64,000 nt of DNA from Brachybacterium squillarum M-6-3 (GTDB lineage: Bacteria; Actinomycetota; Actinomycetes; Actinomycetales; Dermabacteraceae), in contig NZ_AGBX01000001.1 of assembly GCF_000225825.1 (NCBI RefSeq), forward strand, positions 496,001 through 560,000, in the 5' to 3' direction. The position numbers and the translations under genes were made by a program. Below the pieces are notes generated by a model. It saw only the letters and a list, made by a program, of their open reading frames with translations, searched no databases and was not told the origin of the DNA. Positions 1-8,877 of this stretch are shown here, one piece after another; positions within the stretch are counted from its first letter, which is position 1; each line of letters opens with the position of its first letter.

Positions 1-92
1 AGGGCCAGGCCCTCGGTGCGCTCGACGCCGACCTCGCGGCGGTCCGCGCCGGCCTCGCCGCGCAGCTGGAGCTGGAGCGCTTCACCCCCTGA
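1..92 (+). CDS. 3' end of an unidentified gene (partial; possibly a prenyl synthase)
   Basis: An open frame enters the window and ends at TGA 90-92. The visible residues are GQALGALDADLAAVRA followed by about 13 more, ending in ERFTP. This is an Ala/Leu-rich amphipathic helix typical of a protein C-terminus. It lies about 165 bases upstream of the mevalonate operon and on the same strand. In the known Streptomyces mevalonate clusters a polyprenyl (GGPP) synthase gene occupies this position, so a prenyl synthase is a reasonable guess. Too little is visible to assign a family, so the identity is inferred from context only. Confidence 0.45.
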   Translation, partial: GQALGALDADLAAVRAGLAAQLELERFTP

Positions 93-259
93 CGGCACGC
101 CCGTCCGGGAACGCCCTGGGGAGCGAACGTGAGGGTTCGGTGAGAATCGACGCGTCCGCATGGTCTGCGCGCCCGCGAGGCCCCATCCTGGGATGGACAC
201 CGATACGCTCTGACCTGCCTCCTCTCCCGCAGGCACCTCCCAGACAGGACCGGACCCGG

Positions 260-1249
260 TTGATCCCCCGAACCCCCCTCGCCCCCGCGGACGCGCCCCC
301 CTCGACCACGCTCGGGACCGGCAGTGCGCACGCCAAGGCGATCCTGCTCGGCGAGCACTCCGTCGTCTACGGCTCCGCGGCCATCGCGGTGCCGGTCGAG
401 ATCCTGCCCACCCACGCCACCCTCCTCGAGGAGGTCCGCGGCGAGCGCGAGCCGCGCATCGTCAGCCGCATCTACGAGGGCCCCTCCGCCGCGGCCCCCG
501 CGAAGCTGGCCCCCGTGCGCGCCGCCTGGCAGGCCGCCTCCGAGCACTTCGGCACCGACCCCCACGGCACCACCCTGGCCATGGAGTCCGCCCTGCCCAT
601 CGCCCGCGGCCTGGGCTCCAGCGCCGCCGTGGCCGCCGCCATCGTCCGCGCCGTGGCCGACGCCGCCGGCGCCCCGCCGCTGGACCCCGGGCTCGAGCAC
701 GCCCTGATCCAGGAGGCCGAGCGCACCGCGCACGGAACCCCCAGCGGCATCGACGCCCGTACCGTGGTCGCCGAGGGGCCCATCCGCTTCGACCACGGCG
801 AGGTGCGGCCCGTCGAGGTCGCCGCCCCCGTCACCCTGGTCATCGCCGACACCGGCATCCCCGGCGCCACCTCCTCCGCCGTCGCCTCCGTGCGCGCCCT
901 GCGGGAGAGCGCCCCGCGCGCCACCGAGGCCGCCCTGGACCGTCTCGGCGCCCTCGCCGAGGGCTCCGTCACCGACCTCGCCACCGGCGACCGCACCACC
1001 CTCGGCGGCCGCCTCACCGAGGCCCACGAGCTGCTGGGCTCCATCGGCGTCTCCAGCCCCGAGCTGGACACCCTGGTCGCCGCCGCCCACGGCGCCGGCG
1101 CGCTGGGCGCGAAGCTCACCGGCGGCGGCCAGGGCGGCTGCGTGATCGCCCTGGCGCCGTCCCTGCCCGAGGCCGGGGAGCTCTCCCGCGCCCTCAGCCG
1201 GGCCGGCGCCGCGCAGGTCTGGACCACCGTGATCGGAGCGACCGCATGA
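260..1249 (+). CDS. mvk: Mevalonate kinase
   Basis: This GHMP-family kinase phosphorylates mevalonate to 5-phosphomevalonate in the cytoplasm. Visible motifs are the N-terminal substrate loop around KAILLGEHSVVYG, the ATP-binding glycine/serine loop GLGSSAAVAAA near residue 117, and the C-terminal GHMP loop KLTGGGQGGC. From TTG 260 the product has about 329 residues, the usual family length, and starts shortly before the conserved core. A GTG at 140 with a GAGGG sequence just upstream is in frame and would add 40 unconserved, Arg/Pro-rich residues, so the start is not settled. It is the first gene of the mevalonate operon and overlaps the decarboxylase gene by four bases (ATGA), which suggests translational coupling. 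Confidence 0.9.
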   Translation: MIPRTPLAPADAPPSTTLGTGSAHAKAILLGEHSVVYGSAAIAVPVEILPTHATLLEEVRGEREPRIVSRIYEGPSAAAPAKLAPVRAAWQAASEHFGTDPHGTTLAMESALPIARGLGSSAAVAAAIVRAVADAAGAPPLDPGLEHALIQEAERTAHGTPSGIDARTVVAEGPIRFDHGEVRPVEVAAPVTLVIADTGIPGATSSAVASVRALRESAPRATEAALDRLGALAEGSVTDLATGDRTTLGGRLTEAHELLGSIGVSSPELDTLVAAAHGAGALGAKLTGGGQGGCVIALAPSLPEAGELSRALSRAGAAQVWTTVIGATA

Positions 1250-2247
1250 CCGCCGCGACGGCCCGCGCCCACCCGAACATCGCCCTGGTGAAGTACTGGG
1301 GCAAGCGCGACGAGCAGCTGATGCTGCCCGCCGCCGGCAGCCTCTCCCTCACCCTGGACGCCTTCGCGACCACCACCACCGTGGAGCTTCGCGGCGAGGA
1401 GCGCGACGCCTTCACCCTGAACGGCGCCGCCGCCACCGAGGGGCAGACCGAGCGGGTCACCGCCTTCCTGGAGCTGGTGCGGCAGTGGGCCGGCGCCTCC
1501 GAGCACGCCGTGGTCCGCTCGGTGAACCTCGCCCCGACCGGGGCGGGCCTGGCCTCCTCCGCCTCCGGCTTCGCCGCCCTGGCGCTGGCCGCCTCCGCCG
1601 CCTACGGCCTGGAGCTGGAGCCCCGCGACCTCAGCCGTCTGGCCCGCCGCGGCTCCGGCTCCGCCTGCCGCTCGATCGTGCCGGAGCTGGCCATCTGGCA
1701 CGCCGGCATCGACGACGCCAGCTCCTTCGCCGAGCCCATCGCCGGGCCCGCGATGGCGATGGTCATCGTCACCATCGACGGCTCCACCAAGGCCGTCTCC
1801 AGCCGTGAGGCGATGCGCCGCACCATCGCCACCTCCCCCTACTACCCGGGCTGGGTGTCCTCCACCGAGCGCACCCTGGCCGAGATGGCCGTCGCCTGTG
1901 GCGCCGGGGACTTCACCCGCGTCGGGGAGCTCACCGAGGTCAGTGCCCTGCGCATGCACGCCTCCATCCAGGCGGCCGAGCCGCCGCTGCGCTACCTGCG
2001 CGCCGCCTCCGTCGCCGTCTTCGACGCCGCCGAGCAGATGCGCGCCGAGGGCCTGGAGGCCTACGCCACCGCCGACGCCGGCCCGAACGTGGTGCTGGTC
2101 TGCCGCCCCGAGGACGCCGCGGCCGTCGCCGCCCGCGTCGAGGGCCTGGGCCAGGTGCGGGTGGTCGGCGCCGGTCCGGGTGCCGCACTGGTCGAGGAGC
2201 CCGTCGAGCCCGTCGAGCCCGCACCCGACGCGGGGGTGCCCGCGTGA
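1246..2247 (+). CDS. mvaD: Diphosphomevalonate decarboxylase
   Basis: This enzyme converts mevalonate 5-diphosphate to isopentenyl diphosphate with ATP hydrolysis and loss of CO2. The 333-residue protein opens with the family signature NIALVKYWGKRDE. It carries the GHMP loop in LAPTGAGLASSASGFAALA and the motif GSGSACRSI that contributes to the active site. The last 25 residues or so contain a short Glu-Pro-Val repeat that looks like a disordered tail. It overlaps the genes on both sides by four bases, so the three GHMP enzymes are probably translationally coupled. The family call is clear, and the diphosphomevalonate-specific assignment fits the presence of a separate phosphomevalonate kinase next door. 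Confidence 0.93.
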   Translation: MTAATARAHPNIALVKYWGKRDEQLMLPAAGSLSLTLDAFATTTTVELRGEERDAFTLNGAAATEGQTERVTAFLELVRQWAGASEHAVVRSVNLAPTGAGLASSASGFAALALAASAAYGLELEPRDLSRLARRGSGSACRSIVPELAIWHAGIDDASSFAEPIAGPAMAMVIVTIDGSTKAVSSREAMRRTIATSPYYPGWVSSTERTLAEMAVACGAGDFTRVGELTEVSALRMHASIQAAEPPLRYLRAASVAVFDAAEQMRAEGLEAYATADAGPNVVLVCRPEDAAAVAARVEGLGQVRVVGAGPGAALVEEPVEPVEPAPDAGVPA

Positions 2248-3410
2248 TCGAGACCCGCGCCCCCGGCAAGCTGTTCATCGCCGGGGAGTACGCGGTGGTC
2301 GAGCCCGGCGAGCCCGCCGTCCTGGTGGCGGTGGACCGCTACCTCACCGTGCGCCTGGTGCCCAGCGACGACGTCGGCAAGGTGCACTCCTCCGAGTACG
2401 GCAAGGCGCCCGTGCTGTGGACCCGCGCCGAGGGTGAGGACGCCGACAGCGGCGCCGTCAGCATCGTCATCGAGCACCAGCCCTACGACTACGTGCTCAG
2501 CGCCATCACCGTGATGGAGCGCCTGCGTGCCGAGCGGGGCCTGCCGGCCCGCTACTTCGACCTGCACATCTCCTCCGAGCTGGACGACTCCTCGGGCCGC
2601 AAGTTCGGCCTGGGCTCCTCCGCGGCCGTCACCGTCGCCGTGATCGCCGCGCTGGACGCGTTCTACGGGACGGGGCTGGGCCGCACCGACCGCTACCGGA
2701 TGGCGCTGCTGGCGACCATCGAGGTGGCGCCCAACGCCTCCGGCGGCGACCTCGCGGCCTCGACCTTCGGCGGCTGGATCCGCTACACCGCCCCCGACCG
2801 GGCCCGTCTGCGCGCTGACCTGGCGCGCCTGTCCGTCACCGACACCCTGGACTCCCCCGGGTGGGAGCCCTTCAGCGTGCGCGCCCTGCCGGAGCCGCCC
2901 GCCCTGCGCCTGCTGGTCGGCTGGACCGGCTCGCCCGCCTCCACCGAGCGCCTGGTGGGCGGGGTGCGTCCCCGCAGCGGCGGCCGCCGCGCAGGCGCCG
3001 GCGCCGAGGAGCCGAGCGCGCAGGGCATCGCCTACGCCGACTTCGTCGCCGCGAGCCGCGAGAGTGTGGACTCCCTGGTGGAGAGCCTGGCCGCCCCCGA
3101 CGGCGGCCGCACCCCCGAGCTGGTGCGCCGCCACCGCCGCCTGCTGCAGGGCCTCGGCATCTCCTCCGGCATCGCCATCGAGACCGACGAGCTGCGCCTG
3201 CTGTGCAACACCGCGGAGGAGCACGGCGCCGCCGGCAAGCCCTCCGGCGCGGGCGGCGGGGACTGCGGGATCGTGCTCGCCCCCGTCACCGCGCCCCAGG
3301 CGGAGCTGCTGGCGGCCTGGGAGGCCACCGGCATCCGTCGCCTCGACCTCGCCGTGCACCCGGCGGTCCCCGCCGCGCTCGCGCCGCAGGAGGCCGCCGC
3401 CGATGCGTGA
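2244..3410 (+). CDS. mvaK2: Phosphomevalonate kinase
   Basis: This GHMP kinase converts 5-phosphomevalonate to 5-diphosphomevalonate. The 388-residue protein begins APGKLFIAGEYAVVEPG, the substrate-binding opening of this family, and has the ATP loop KFGLGSSAAVTVAVIAA and the C-terminal loop PSGAGGGDCGIVL. An internal stretch near residues 235-260 (SGGRRAGAGAEEPSAQG) is low complexity and probably a surface loop. It starts on the ATGA-like overlap (GTGA) with the decarboxylase stop and overlaps the isomerase gene by eight bases. Together with mvk and mvaD it completes the route from mevalonate to IPP. Confidence 0.92.
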   Translation: MIETRAPGKLFIAGEYAVVEPGEPAVLVAVDRYLTVRLVPSDDVGKVHSSEYGKAPVLWTRAEGEDADSGAVSIVIEHQPYDYVLSAITVMERLRAERGLPARYFDLHISSELDDSSGRKFGLGSSAAVTVAVIAALDAFYGTGLGRTDRYRMALLATIEVAPNASGGDLAASTFGGWIRYTAPDRARLRADLARLSVTDTLDSPGWEPFSVRALPEPPALRLLVGWTGSPASTERLVGGVRPRSGGRRAGAGAEEPSAQGIAYADFVAASRESVDSLVESLAAPDGGRTPELVRRHRRLLQGLGISSGIAIETDELRLLCNTAEEHGAAGKPSGAGGGDCGIVLAPVTAPQAELLAAWEATGIRRLDLAVHPAVPAALAPQEAAADA

Positions 3411-4521
3411 GCCCACCACCCTCTCCGGACGCCGCAAGGACGACCACCTGCGCCTGGCCCACGCCCAGCGCGCCGAGGCGCCCCGCCCCACCGACTTCGA
3501 CGCCGTCGAGCTGGTCCACCACGCCCTGGACGGCATCGACGTGGCCGAGGTGTCCCTGGCCACCGCCGTCGACACGCTGAGCTGGGACGCTCCGCTGTAC
3601 ATCAACGGGATGACCGGCGGCACCGATCGCACCGGCACCGTGAACCGTGCCCTCGCGATCGCCGCCCGCGAGACCGGCATCCCGATGGCCTCCGGCTCCG
3701 TCGGCATCGCGCTGGACCACCCCGAGACCGCCGACGGCTTCCGCGTGATCCGCGAGGAGAACCCCGAGGGCTTCGTGATGGCGAACCTCGGCATCGGCCG
3801 CAGCGTCGAGCACGCCCGCCGCGCCGTGGAGCTGCTGGAGGCCGACGCCCTGCAGATCCACCTCAACGCCGTGCAGGAGACCGTGATGCCCGAGGGCGAC
3901 CGCGGCTTCTCCGCCTGGGCCGGGCTGCTCGAGCAGATCGTGGCCGCCGTGGAGGTGCCGGTGATCGTCAAGGAGGTCGGCTTCGGCCTCAGCGGCCGCA
4001 CCCTGACCCGCCTGCACGGGATGGGCGTGCGCGTCGCCGACGTCAGCGGGAAGGGCGGCACGGACTTCCTGCGCATCGAGAACGCCCGCCGGGAGGGCTC
4101 CGCGGCGCCCGACTACGCGGCGCTGACCGGCTTCGGCCTCTCCGCCCCCGCCTGCCTGCTGGACGCCCCCGCGGACTCCCCCGCGCTGCTGGCCTCCGGC
4201 GGGGTCCGCTCCCCGCTGGACGTGATCCGGGCGCTCGCGCTCGGCGCCCGCGCCGTCGGCGTCGCCGGGGCCTTCCTCTCCCCCGCTGTGGAGGGCGGGG
4301 CCGAGGCCGCGACCACCGCGATCGAGGGCTGGCTGACCCAGCTGCGGGAGCTGATGGCCCTGCTGGGAGCCCCCGACCCCGCCGCCCTGCAGCGCACCGA
4401 CGTGCTGCTGCGCGGCCCGCTGGCCGAGTTCACCGCACTGCGCGGCATCGACGCAGCTGCCTACGCCCGCCGCTCCCAGCCGGGCACCGACCATTCGTCC
4501 CGCACGACGAGGAGCCGATAA
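3403..4521 (+). CDS. fni: Type 2 isopentenyl-diphosphate delta-isomerase
   Basis: This FMN- and NAD(P)H-dependent isomerase interconverts IPP and DMAPP and is unrelated to the type 1 enzyme. The 372-residue protein has the TIM-barrel features of the family: SGRRKDDHLRLA at the N-terminus, INGMTGGTDRTG for flavin/substrate binding, QIHLNAVQE, VIVKEVGFGLS, and the phosphate-binding LASGGVRSPLDVI. I start it at ATG 3403, inside the end of the kinase gene, because the conserved protein begins there. An in-frame extension further upstream is only the shadow of the kinase. The stop codon shares a base with the ATG of the HMG-CoA reductase gene (TAATG). Confidence 0.93.
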   Translation: MREPTTLSGRRKDDHLRLAHAQRAEAPRPTDFDAVELVHHALDGIDVAEVSLATAVDTLSWDAPLYINGMTGGTDRTGTVNRALAIAARETGIPMASGSVGIALDHPETADGFRVIREENPEGFVMANLGIGRSVEHARRAVELLEADALQIHLNAVQETVMPEGDRGFSAWAGLLEQIVAAVEVPVIVKEVGFGLSGRTLTRLHGMGVRVADVSGKGGTDFLRIENARREGSAAPDYAALTGFGLSAPACLLDAPADSPALLASGGVRSPLDVIRALALGARAVGVAGAFLSPAVEGGAEAATTAIEGWLTQLRELMALLGAPDPAALQRTDVLLRGPLAEFTALRGIDAAAYARRSQPGTDHSSRTTRSR

Positions 4522-5549
4522 TGAGCGCATCCACCACCCCCATCCCGACCCGCTGGGTGGGCCCGCTGCATCTCAGCGGCAACGCCGTCGAGGGCCCCGT
4601 GGAGGTGCCCCTGGCCACCTACGAGACCCCGCTGTGGCCCTCCGTCGGCCGCGGCGCGAAGATCTCCCGGCTGGTCGAGGGCGGCATCCACGCCCAGGTG
4701 GTCGGCGAGCGCATGACCCGCTCCAGCCTGTTCGTGGCCCGCGACGCCGCCGGCGCCCACCGCGCCGTCACCGCCATCCGCGGCCGCTTCGCCGAGCTGC
4801 AGGAGGTCGTGGCCGGCCAGAGCCGCTTCGCCCGGCTGGAGGAGATCCACGAGGAGATCGTCGGCAACCTGCTGTACCTGCGCTTCGCCCTCACCACCGG
4901 CGACGCCTCCGGCCACAACATGGTCACCCAGGCCGCCGACGCCCTGATGGGCACCATCCTCGGCTGGGACCTGGGGCTGTCCTACGGCTCGGTCTCCGGC
5001 AACTTCTGCTCCGATAAGAAGGCCACCGCCGTCAACGGCATCCTGGGTCGCGGCAAGCACGTCATCGCCGACATCCTCATCCCCCACGACATCGTGGAGA
5101 CGCACCTGCGCACCACCGCCGCGCAGGTCACCGAGCTGGTGGTGCAGAAGAACCTGGTCGGCTCCACCATCGCCGGGGCGCTGCGCTCGGCGAACGCCCA
5201 CTACGCGAACATGCTGCTGGGCATCTACCTGGCCACCGGGCAGGACGCCGCGAACATCGTGGAGGGCTCCCAGGGCATCACCTACGCGGAGACGCGCGAG
5301 GAGGGCCTGTACTTCTCCTGCTCGCTGCCGCACCTGATCGTCGGCACCGTCGGCAACGGCAAGAACCTGCCGGCCGTCGAGGAGGCCATGGTGCGCCTCG
5401 GCTGCCGCGAGGACCGTGAGCCCGGCGGCAACGCCCGTCGCCTGGCCGCCATCACCGCCGCCACCGTGCTCTGCGGGGAGCTGTCCCTGCTGGCGGCCCA
5501 GACCAACCCGGGCGAGCTGATGCGGGCGCACGTCGCCCTCGAACGGTGA
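4521..5549 (+). CDS. mvaA: Hydroxymethylglutaryl-CoA reductase
   Basis: This enzyme reduces HMG-CoA to mevalonate, the committed step of the pathway. The 342-residue protein is the short, soluble form without the membrane anchor of eukaryotic enzymes. Conserved blocks are visible: PLATYETPLWPSVGRGAKIS with the catalytic glutamate, GDASGHNMV, the catalytic lysine in NFCSDKKATAVN near residue 166, and HLIVGTVGNGKNLP. A histidine lies close to the C-terminus (LMRAHVALER), as expected for the general acid. The gene overlaps the isomerase stop by one base and is followed by the synthase, so the last two genes of the operon catalyse the first two steps. Confidence 0.93.
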   Translation: MSASTTPIPTRWVGPLHLSGNAVEGPVEVPLATYETPLWPSVGRGAKISRLVEGGIHAQVVGERMTRSSLFVARDAAGAHRAVTAIRGRFAELQEVVAGQSRFARLEEIHEEIVGNLLYLRFALTTGDASGHNMVTQAADALMGTILGWDLGLSYGSVSGNFCSDKKATAVNGILGRGKHVIADILIPHDIVETHLRTTAAQVTELVVQKNLVGSTIAGALRSANAHYANMLLGIYLATGQDAANIVEGSQGITYAETREEGLYFSCSLPHLIVGTVGNGKNLPAVEEAMVRLGCREDREPGGNARRLAAITAATVLCGELSLLAAQTNPGELMRAHVALER

Positions 5550-5625
5550 GGCGGGCGCGATGACGCAGCCCGGCCCCGCCCCCGCTCCCCTCCACCCCCA
5601 TCCCACCGACTCCCCGGAGGACTCC

Positions 5626-6783
5626 ATGCAGGCGATCGGCATCCACGACCTGGCCCTGGCCACCGCCCATCACGTGCTCGACCTCGGCGACCTCGCCGAG
5701 TCCACCGGCACCGACCCGAACAAGTACCGCATCGGCCTCGGACAGAGCCTGATGAGCGTGCCCGCGCCCGACGAGGACATCGTGACGATGGCCGCCACCG
5801 CCGCGCGCACCCTGCTGGAGCGCACTGGCACCGAGGGCATCCGCACCGTCCTGTTCGCCACCGAGTCCGGCGTGGACCAGTCCAAGTCCGCCGGCCTGTT
5901 CGTGCACAAGCTGCTGGACCTGCCCTCCACCGTGCGCGTGCTCGAGGTGAAGCAGGCCTGCTACGGCGCCACCGCCGCGGTGCAGGCCGCCACCGGTATC
6001 ATCGCCCGCAACCCCGGGGAGAAGGTGCTGGTCATCGCCGCGGACGTGGCGAAGTACGCGCTGGACTCCTCCGGCGAGCCCACCCAGGGTGCCGGCGCCG
6101 TCGCGATGCTGATCGCCGCCGACCCGGACCTGCTGGTCATCGAGCGCGGCTCCGGCCTCAGCAGCGTGGACGTCGACGACTTCTGGCGTCCCAACGACTC
6201 CGCCGTGGCCCTCGTGGACGGCGCCCTGTCGCTCACCGCGTACCTCGACGCCCTCACCTCCGCCTGGGACGACTACCGCGACCAGGGCGGGGTGGCGATC
6301 GAGGAGATCGACCGCTTCACCATGCACCAGCCCTTCACCAAGATGGCCCGCAAGGCGCTGAAGCGCCTGGGCCAGCACACGGGGGCCGAGCTCGGCGACG
6401 AGCTGCAGGAGGTGAGCTTCACCTACAACCGCGACCTCGGCAACACCTACACGGCCTCGATGTGGGCGGGCCTGGCCGCGCTGCTGGACCTCGAGGACGA
6501 CCTCGCGGGCCGCCGCATCGGCCTGTTCTCCTACGGTTCGGGGGCCACCGGCGAGTTCTTCACCGGCATCGTGCAGCCCGGCTACCGGTCCTCGCGCCGC
6601 GCCGCGCAGGTCCAGGAGGCCCTGGAGGCACGGGTGCCGATCGCCCTGCCCGAGTACCGCGAGCTGCACGCCCGCGTGCTGCCCAGCGACACCGACGTGG
6701 AGACCGAGCGCGTCACCAAGGCCCCCTATCGCTTCGCGGGGATCCGCGGCCGGGCGCGGGTCTACGAGGCCACCGGCGCCTGA
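5626..6783 (+). CDS. mvaS: Hydroxymethylglutaryl-CoA synthase
   Basis: This enzyme condenses acetoacetyl-CoA with acetyl-CoA to HMG-CoA. The 385-residue thiolase-fold protein has the nucleophilic cysteine in EVKQACYGATAAVQAAT (about residue 112), the catalytic histidine in RFTMHQPFTKMARKAL, and the C-terminal GLFSYGSGATGEFF block. ATG 5626 is chosen because CCGGAGG ends five bases upstream and the product then begins at the conserved MQAIGIHDLAL. An in-frame ATG at 5560 would add a Pro/His-rich stretch that looks untranslated. It is the last gene of the mevalonate operon, and no strong terminator is evident before the next gene, which is convergent. Confidence 0.93.
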   Translation: MQAIGIHDLALATAHHVLDLGDLAESTGTDPNKYRIGLGQSLMSVPAPDEDIVTMAATAARTLLERTGTEGIRTVLFATESGVDQSKSAGLFVHKLLDLPSTVRVLEVKQACYGATAAVQAATGIIARNPGEKVLVIAADVAKYALDSSGEPTQGAGAVAMLIAADPDLLVIERGSGLSSVDVDDFWRPNDSAVALVDGALSLTAYLDALTSAWDDYRDQGGVAIEEIDRFTMHQPFTKMARKALKRLGQHTGAELGDELQEVSFTYNRDLGNTYTASMWAGLAALLDLEDDLAGRRIGLFSYGSGATGEFFTGIVQPGYRSSRRAAQVQEALEARVPIALPEYRELHARVLPSDTDVETERVTKAPYRFAGIRGRARVYEATGA

Positions 6784-6806
6784 CCGGGACGGGCCTCGCG
6801 GCAGCG

Positions 6807-6912
6807 TCAGGGATGGTGCGCGAGGTGCTTCTTCTGCTCGCGCAGGCTGAGGACGGGCCTGTCGGCGCGCAGGAGGGCGGTCCGCACATCGGCGACGACG
6901 GGCCGGCGGTGA
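6807..6912 (-). pseudogene. Short 3' remnant of an unidentified gene downstream of lacI
   Basis: Read on the minus strand, the frame directly after the LacI stop codes for about 35 residues (...VVADVRTALLRADRPVLSL then REQKKHLAHHP) and ends at TGA 6809-6807. The codon use and amphipathic pattern look protein-like, but there is no start codon and the frame does not extend into a full gene. I read it as the last codons of a deleted gene that once followed the repressor. It fits the erosion of the neighbouring glycosidase genes. The family is not recognised, and a chance open frame cannot be excluded. Confidence 0.3.
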
Positions 6913-7926
6913 TCAGCCGAGGGTCGAAGCGCGCTCCACCAGGGTGGGCCGGAAGCTGACGTGGCGGCGCGGGGAGGCCTGCTCGGCGATCTCCTCCTCC
7001 AGCAGCGCGAGGGCCGTGCGGCCCATCAGGTCCGCGGGCTGGGCCACCGAGGTCAGCGGCACCACCGTGGAGCGGGCGAAGGCGATGTCGTCGTAGCCCA
7101 CCAGGGCGATCTGCTCGGGCACGGCCACCTGGTGGCGGAAGGCGAAGGCCTGCAGGGCGCCGACCGCCAGCAGGTCGTTCACGCAGAACACGGCGTCGGG
7201 GCGCTCGGCCGCGGACCGGGAGACAAGGTGCTCCCCGATGGTGCGGCCGGCCAGCACGGTGAGGTCCTCGGCCTCCAGCACCTCCAGCTCGGCCCCGGCC
7301 TCCGCCGCGGCGGTGCGGGCTCCCCACAGCCGGTCGGCGACCTGGCGCAGCTCGGGCCGCGCCGCGATCACGGCGATCCGGCGCCGCCCGATGCCGGTCA
7401 GGTGCCGCACCGCGATCTCCCCGCCGGCGACGTCGTCCACGCTCACCGAGGAGCCTCCGGCGGCCTCGCGCTCGCGCTCGACCAGCACCACCGGGGTTCC
7501 GCGCTGGCGGATGCGCTCGATCTGCTCCTCGCTGCCTCCCGCGGAGGCCAACAGGATGCCGCGCACCCTCTGCTCTTCGAACAGGGAGAGGTAGAGCTTC
7601 TCGCGGCTGGCCCGGTTGCCGGAGCTGCCGGCGATCACGGCCAGCTCGGAGGCCTCCGCGGCCGCCTCGATCCCGCCGACGAGCTGCGTGTAGAAGGGGT
7701 TGCCGGAGTCCAGCACGATCGCGCCGACCGTGCGCGAGCGGCCGAGCTTGAGCTGGCGGGCGGCGTCGTTGCGCACGTAGCCGAGGGAGACGATTGCCGC
7801 CTCGACCCGTTCGCGGCGGTCGGTGGAGACCACCTCGGGGCGGTTCAGCACGTTGGAGACGGTGCCCACGGAGACCCCGGCCGCCTGGGCGACGTCCTTC
7901 ATGCCCACCGGGCGTCCGCCCGCCAT
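6913..7926 (-). CDS. LacI-family transcriptional regulator
   Basis: This 337-residue DNA-binding repressor has an N-terminal LacI helix-turn-helix with hinge (MKDVAQAAGVSVGTVSNVLN at residues 9-28, NDAARQLKLGRS) and a periplasmic-binding-like sugar-sensing domain (TVGAIVLDSGNPFYTQL, VLVEREREAAG, VGYDDIAFARSTVVPLTSV). ATG 7926 is chosen because GGAAGGGG lies just upstream on the minus strand and the protein then begins right at the HTH. It is divergent from the GH78 rhamnosidase remnant, so that gene was probably its target. The effector is presumably a sugar released from rhamnosides. The regulator itself is intact although the likely target is destroyed. Confidence 0.88.
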   Translation of the reverse strand: MAGGRPVGMKDVAQAAGVSVGTVSNVLNRPEVVSTDRRERVEAAIVSLGYVRNDAARQLKLGRSRTVGAIVLDSGNPFYTQLVGGIEAAAEASELAVIAGSSGNRASREKLYLSLFEEQRVRGILLASAGGSEEQIERIRQRGTPVVLVEREREAAGGSSVSVDDVAGGEIAVRHLTGIGRRRIAVIAARPELRQVADRLWGARTAAAEAGAELEVLEAEDLTVLAGRTIGEHLVSRSAAERPDAVFCVNDLLAVGALQAFAFRHQVAVPEQIALVGYDDIAFARSTVVPLTSVAQPADLMGRTALALLEEEIAEQASPRRHVSFRPTLVERASTLG

Positions 7927-8098
7927 ACCGTTCCCCTTCCGCCCGACAGCTCCGACCGCGGCCGGGCCTGTGCCCGGCCTGCGCCCGCGGCCCACGGCCG
8001 CGGCCCCGGCACTGCCGGTCTGGCGCCGACCCTACCGTGACCTGCGGCGCCGGGGACGCAGGGGCTCAGGAGAGCTGCGCGCTCGCCTCGTCGATCGC

Positions 8099-8694
8099 GG
8101 TCTCGGCGGCGGCCTGTGGGACACCGGCTTCCAGTTCGGCGACTGGCTGGCCCCGGACGCCCCGCCGGACAGCCCTGCGGCCGCCAAAGCCGACACGGGC
8201 GTGGTGGCGACGGCCTGCCTGGTGCGCTCGGCGCGCTTCGCCGCCGAGGCCGCCCGCCTGATCGGGGAGGTCGCCGACGCGGATCGCTGGGAGGCCCTGG
8301 CCGTGCGCACCCTGGCTGCCGCGCGCCTCGCCGAGGTGGTCGGGGAGGCCGGGTACAAGGTCTCCACCGGCTTCGCGGGCACCCCGTTCGTCACCTGGGC
8401 GCTCTCGGAGACCGGGCACGTGGAGGCTGCCTACCGGCTGCTGCTGGAGGAGGGCTGCCCCTCCTGGCTGTACCCCGTCTCGATGGGCGCGACCACCATC
8501 TGGGAGCGCTGGGACTCGATGCTGCTCGACGGCTCGATCAACGCCGGGGGGATGACCGGCTTCAACCACTACGCCCTCGGCGCCGTGGCCGATTGGATCT
8601 ACCAGGTGGTGCTCGGGATCCGGTCCGGGTGGAACTCCCCAGCGGAGAGACCCAGCAGGTCACCGGCACGGGCGAGGCCATGCGCCTCGCCTGA
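8099..8694 (+). pseudogene. Alpha-L-rhamnosidase (GH78) remnant with several deletions
   Basis: The reading frame encodes unmistakable GH78 catalytic-domain pieces: FGDWLAPDAPPDSPAAAKAD, GYKVSTGFAGTPFVTWAL, GCPSWLYPVSMGATTIWERW and DGSINAGGMTGFNHYALGAV. It starts abruptly at the middle of the domain (about residue 500 of a normal 900-residue enzyme). It also lacks the segment expected between VRTLAA and RLAEVVGEAGY. Near position 8640 it loses the C-terminal beta domain: the enzyme's end (VRVELPSGETQQVTGTGEA, stop 8692-8694) is in a different frame directly after IYQVVLGI. So a 5' truncation and two internal deletions, one causing a frameshift, are visible. The gene cannot give active enzyme. 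Confidence 0.85.
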
Positions 8695-8761
8695 CCCATC
8701 CGTCTTCGTCCCCCGGCACCTGGCTCCGACCCCTGGCCCCGCCCCGCCCCGCCCCGCCCCA

Positions 8762-8815
8762 GGCACTTTTTCGCGGCTGACTTCCTCTGGTGGAAGGGAA
8801 CCGCGCAGAAGTGCC
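8762..8815. terminator. Long imperfect hairpin, probable bidirectional terminator
   Basis: Two 15-base arms (8762-8776 and 8801-8815) pair at 13 positions and enclose a second stem CTTCC/GGAAG. The outer arms carry a T-run and the matching A-rich side. It lies between the converging ends of the GH78 remnant and the second LacI gene, where a bidirectional terminator would be expected. The same architecture recurs at 54100, 54174, 59866 and 59981. Confidence 0.55.
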
Positions 8816-8877
8816 CGGGGCGCGGGGGGCAGGGGGCGAGAGGCGACAAGGTGCGGGAGAGGTCTCGGGGCGCGGGC

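Noticed and set aside
472-1959. Long minus-strand open frames opposite the mevalonate genes, and many like it elsewhere (for example 2061-4076, 18535-20589).
   Set aside because: In high-GC DNA, frames antisense to real genes lack stop codons by chance. Their translations are Gly/Arg/Ala-rich, with no domain.
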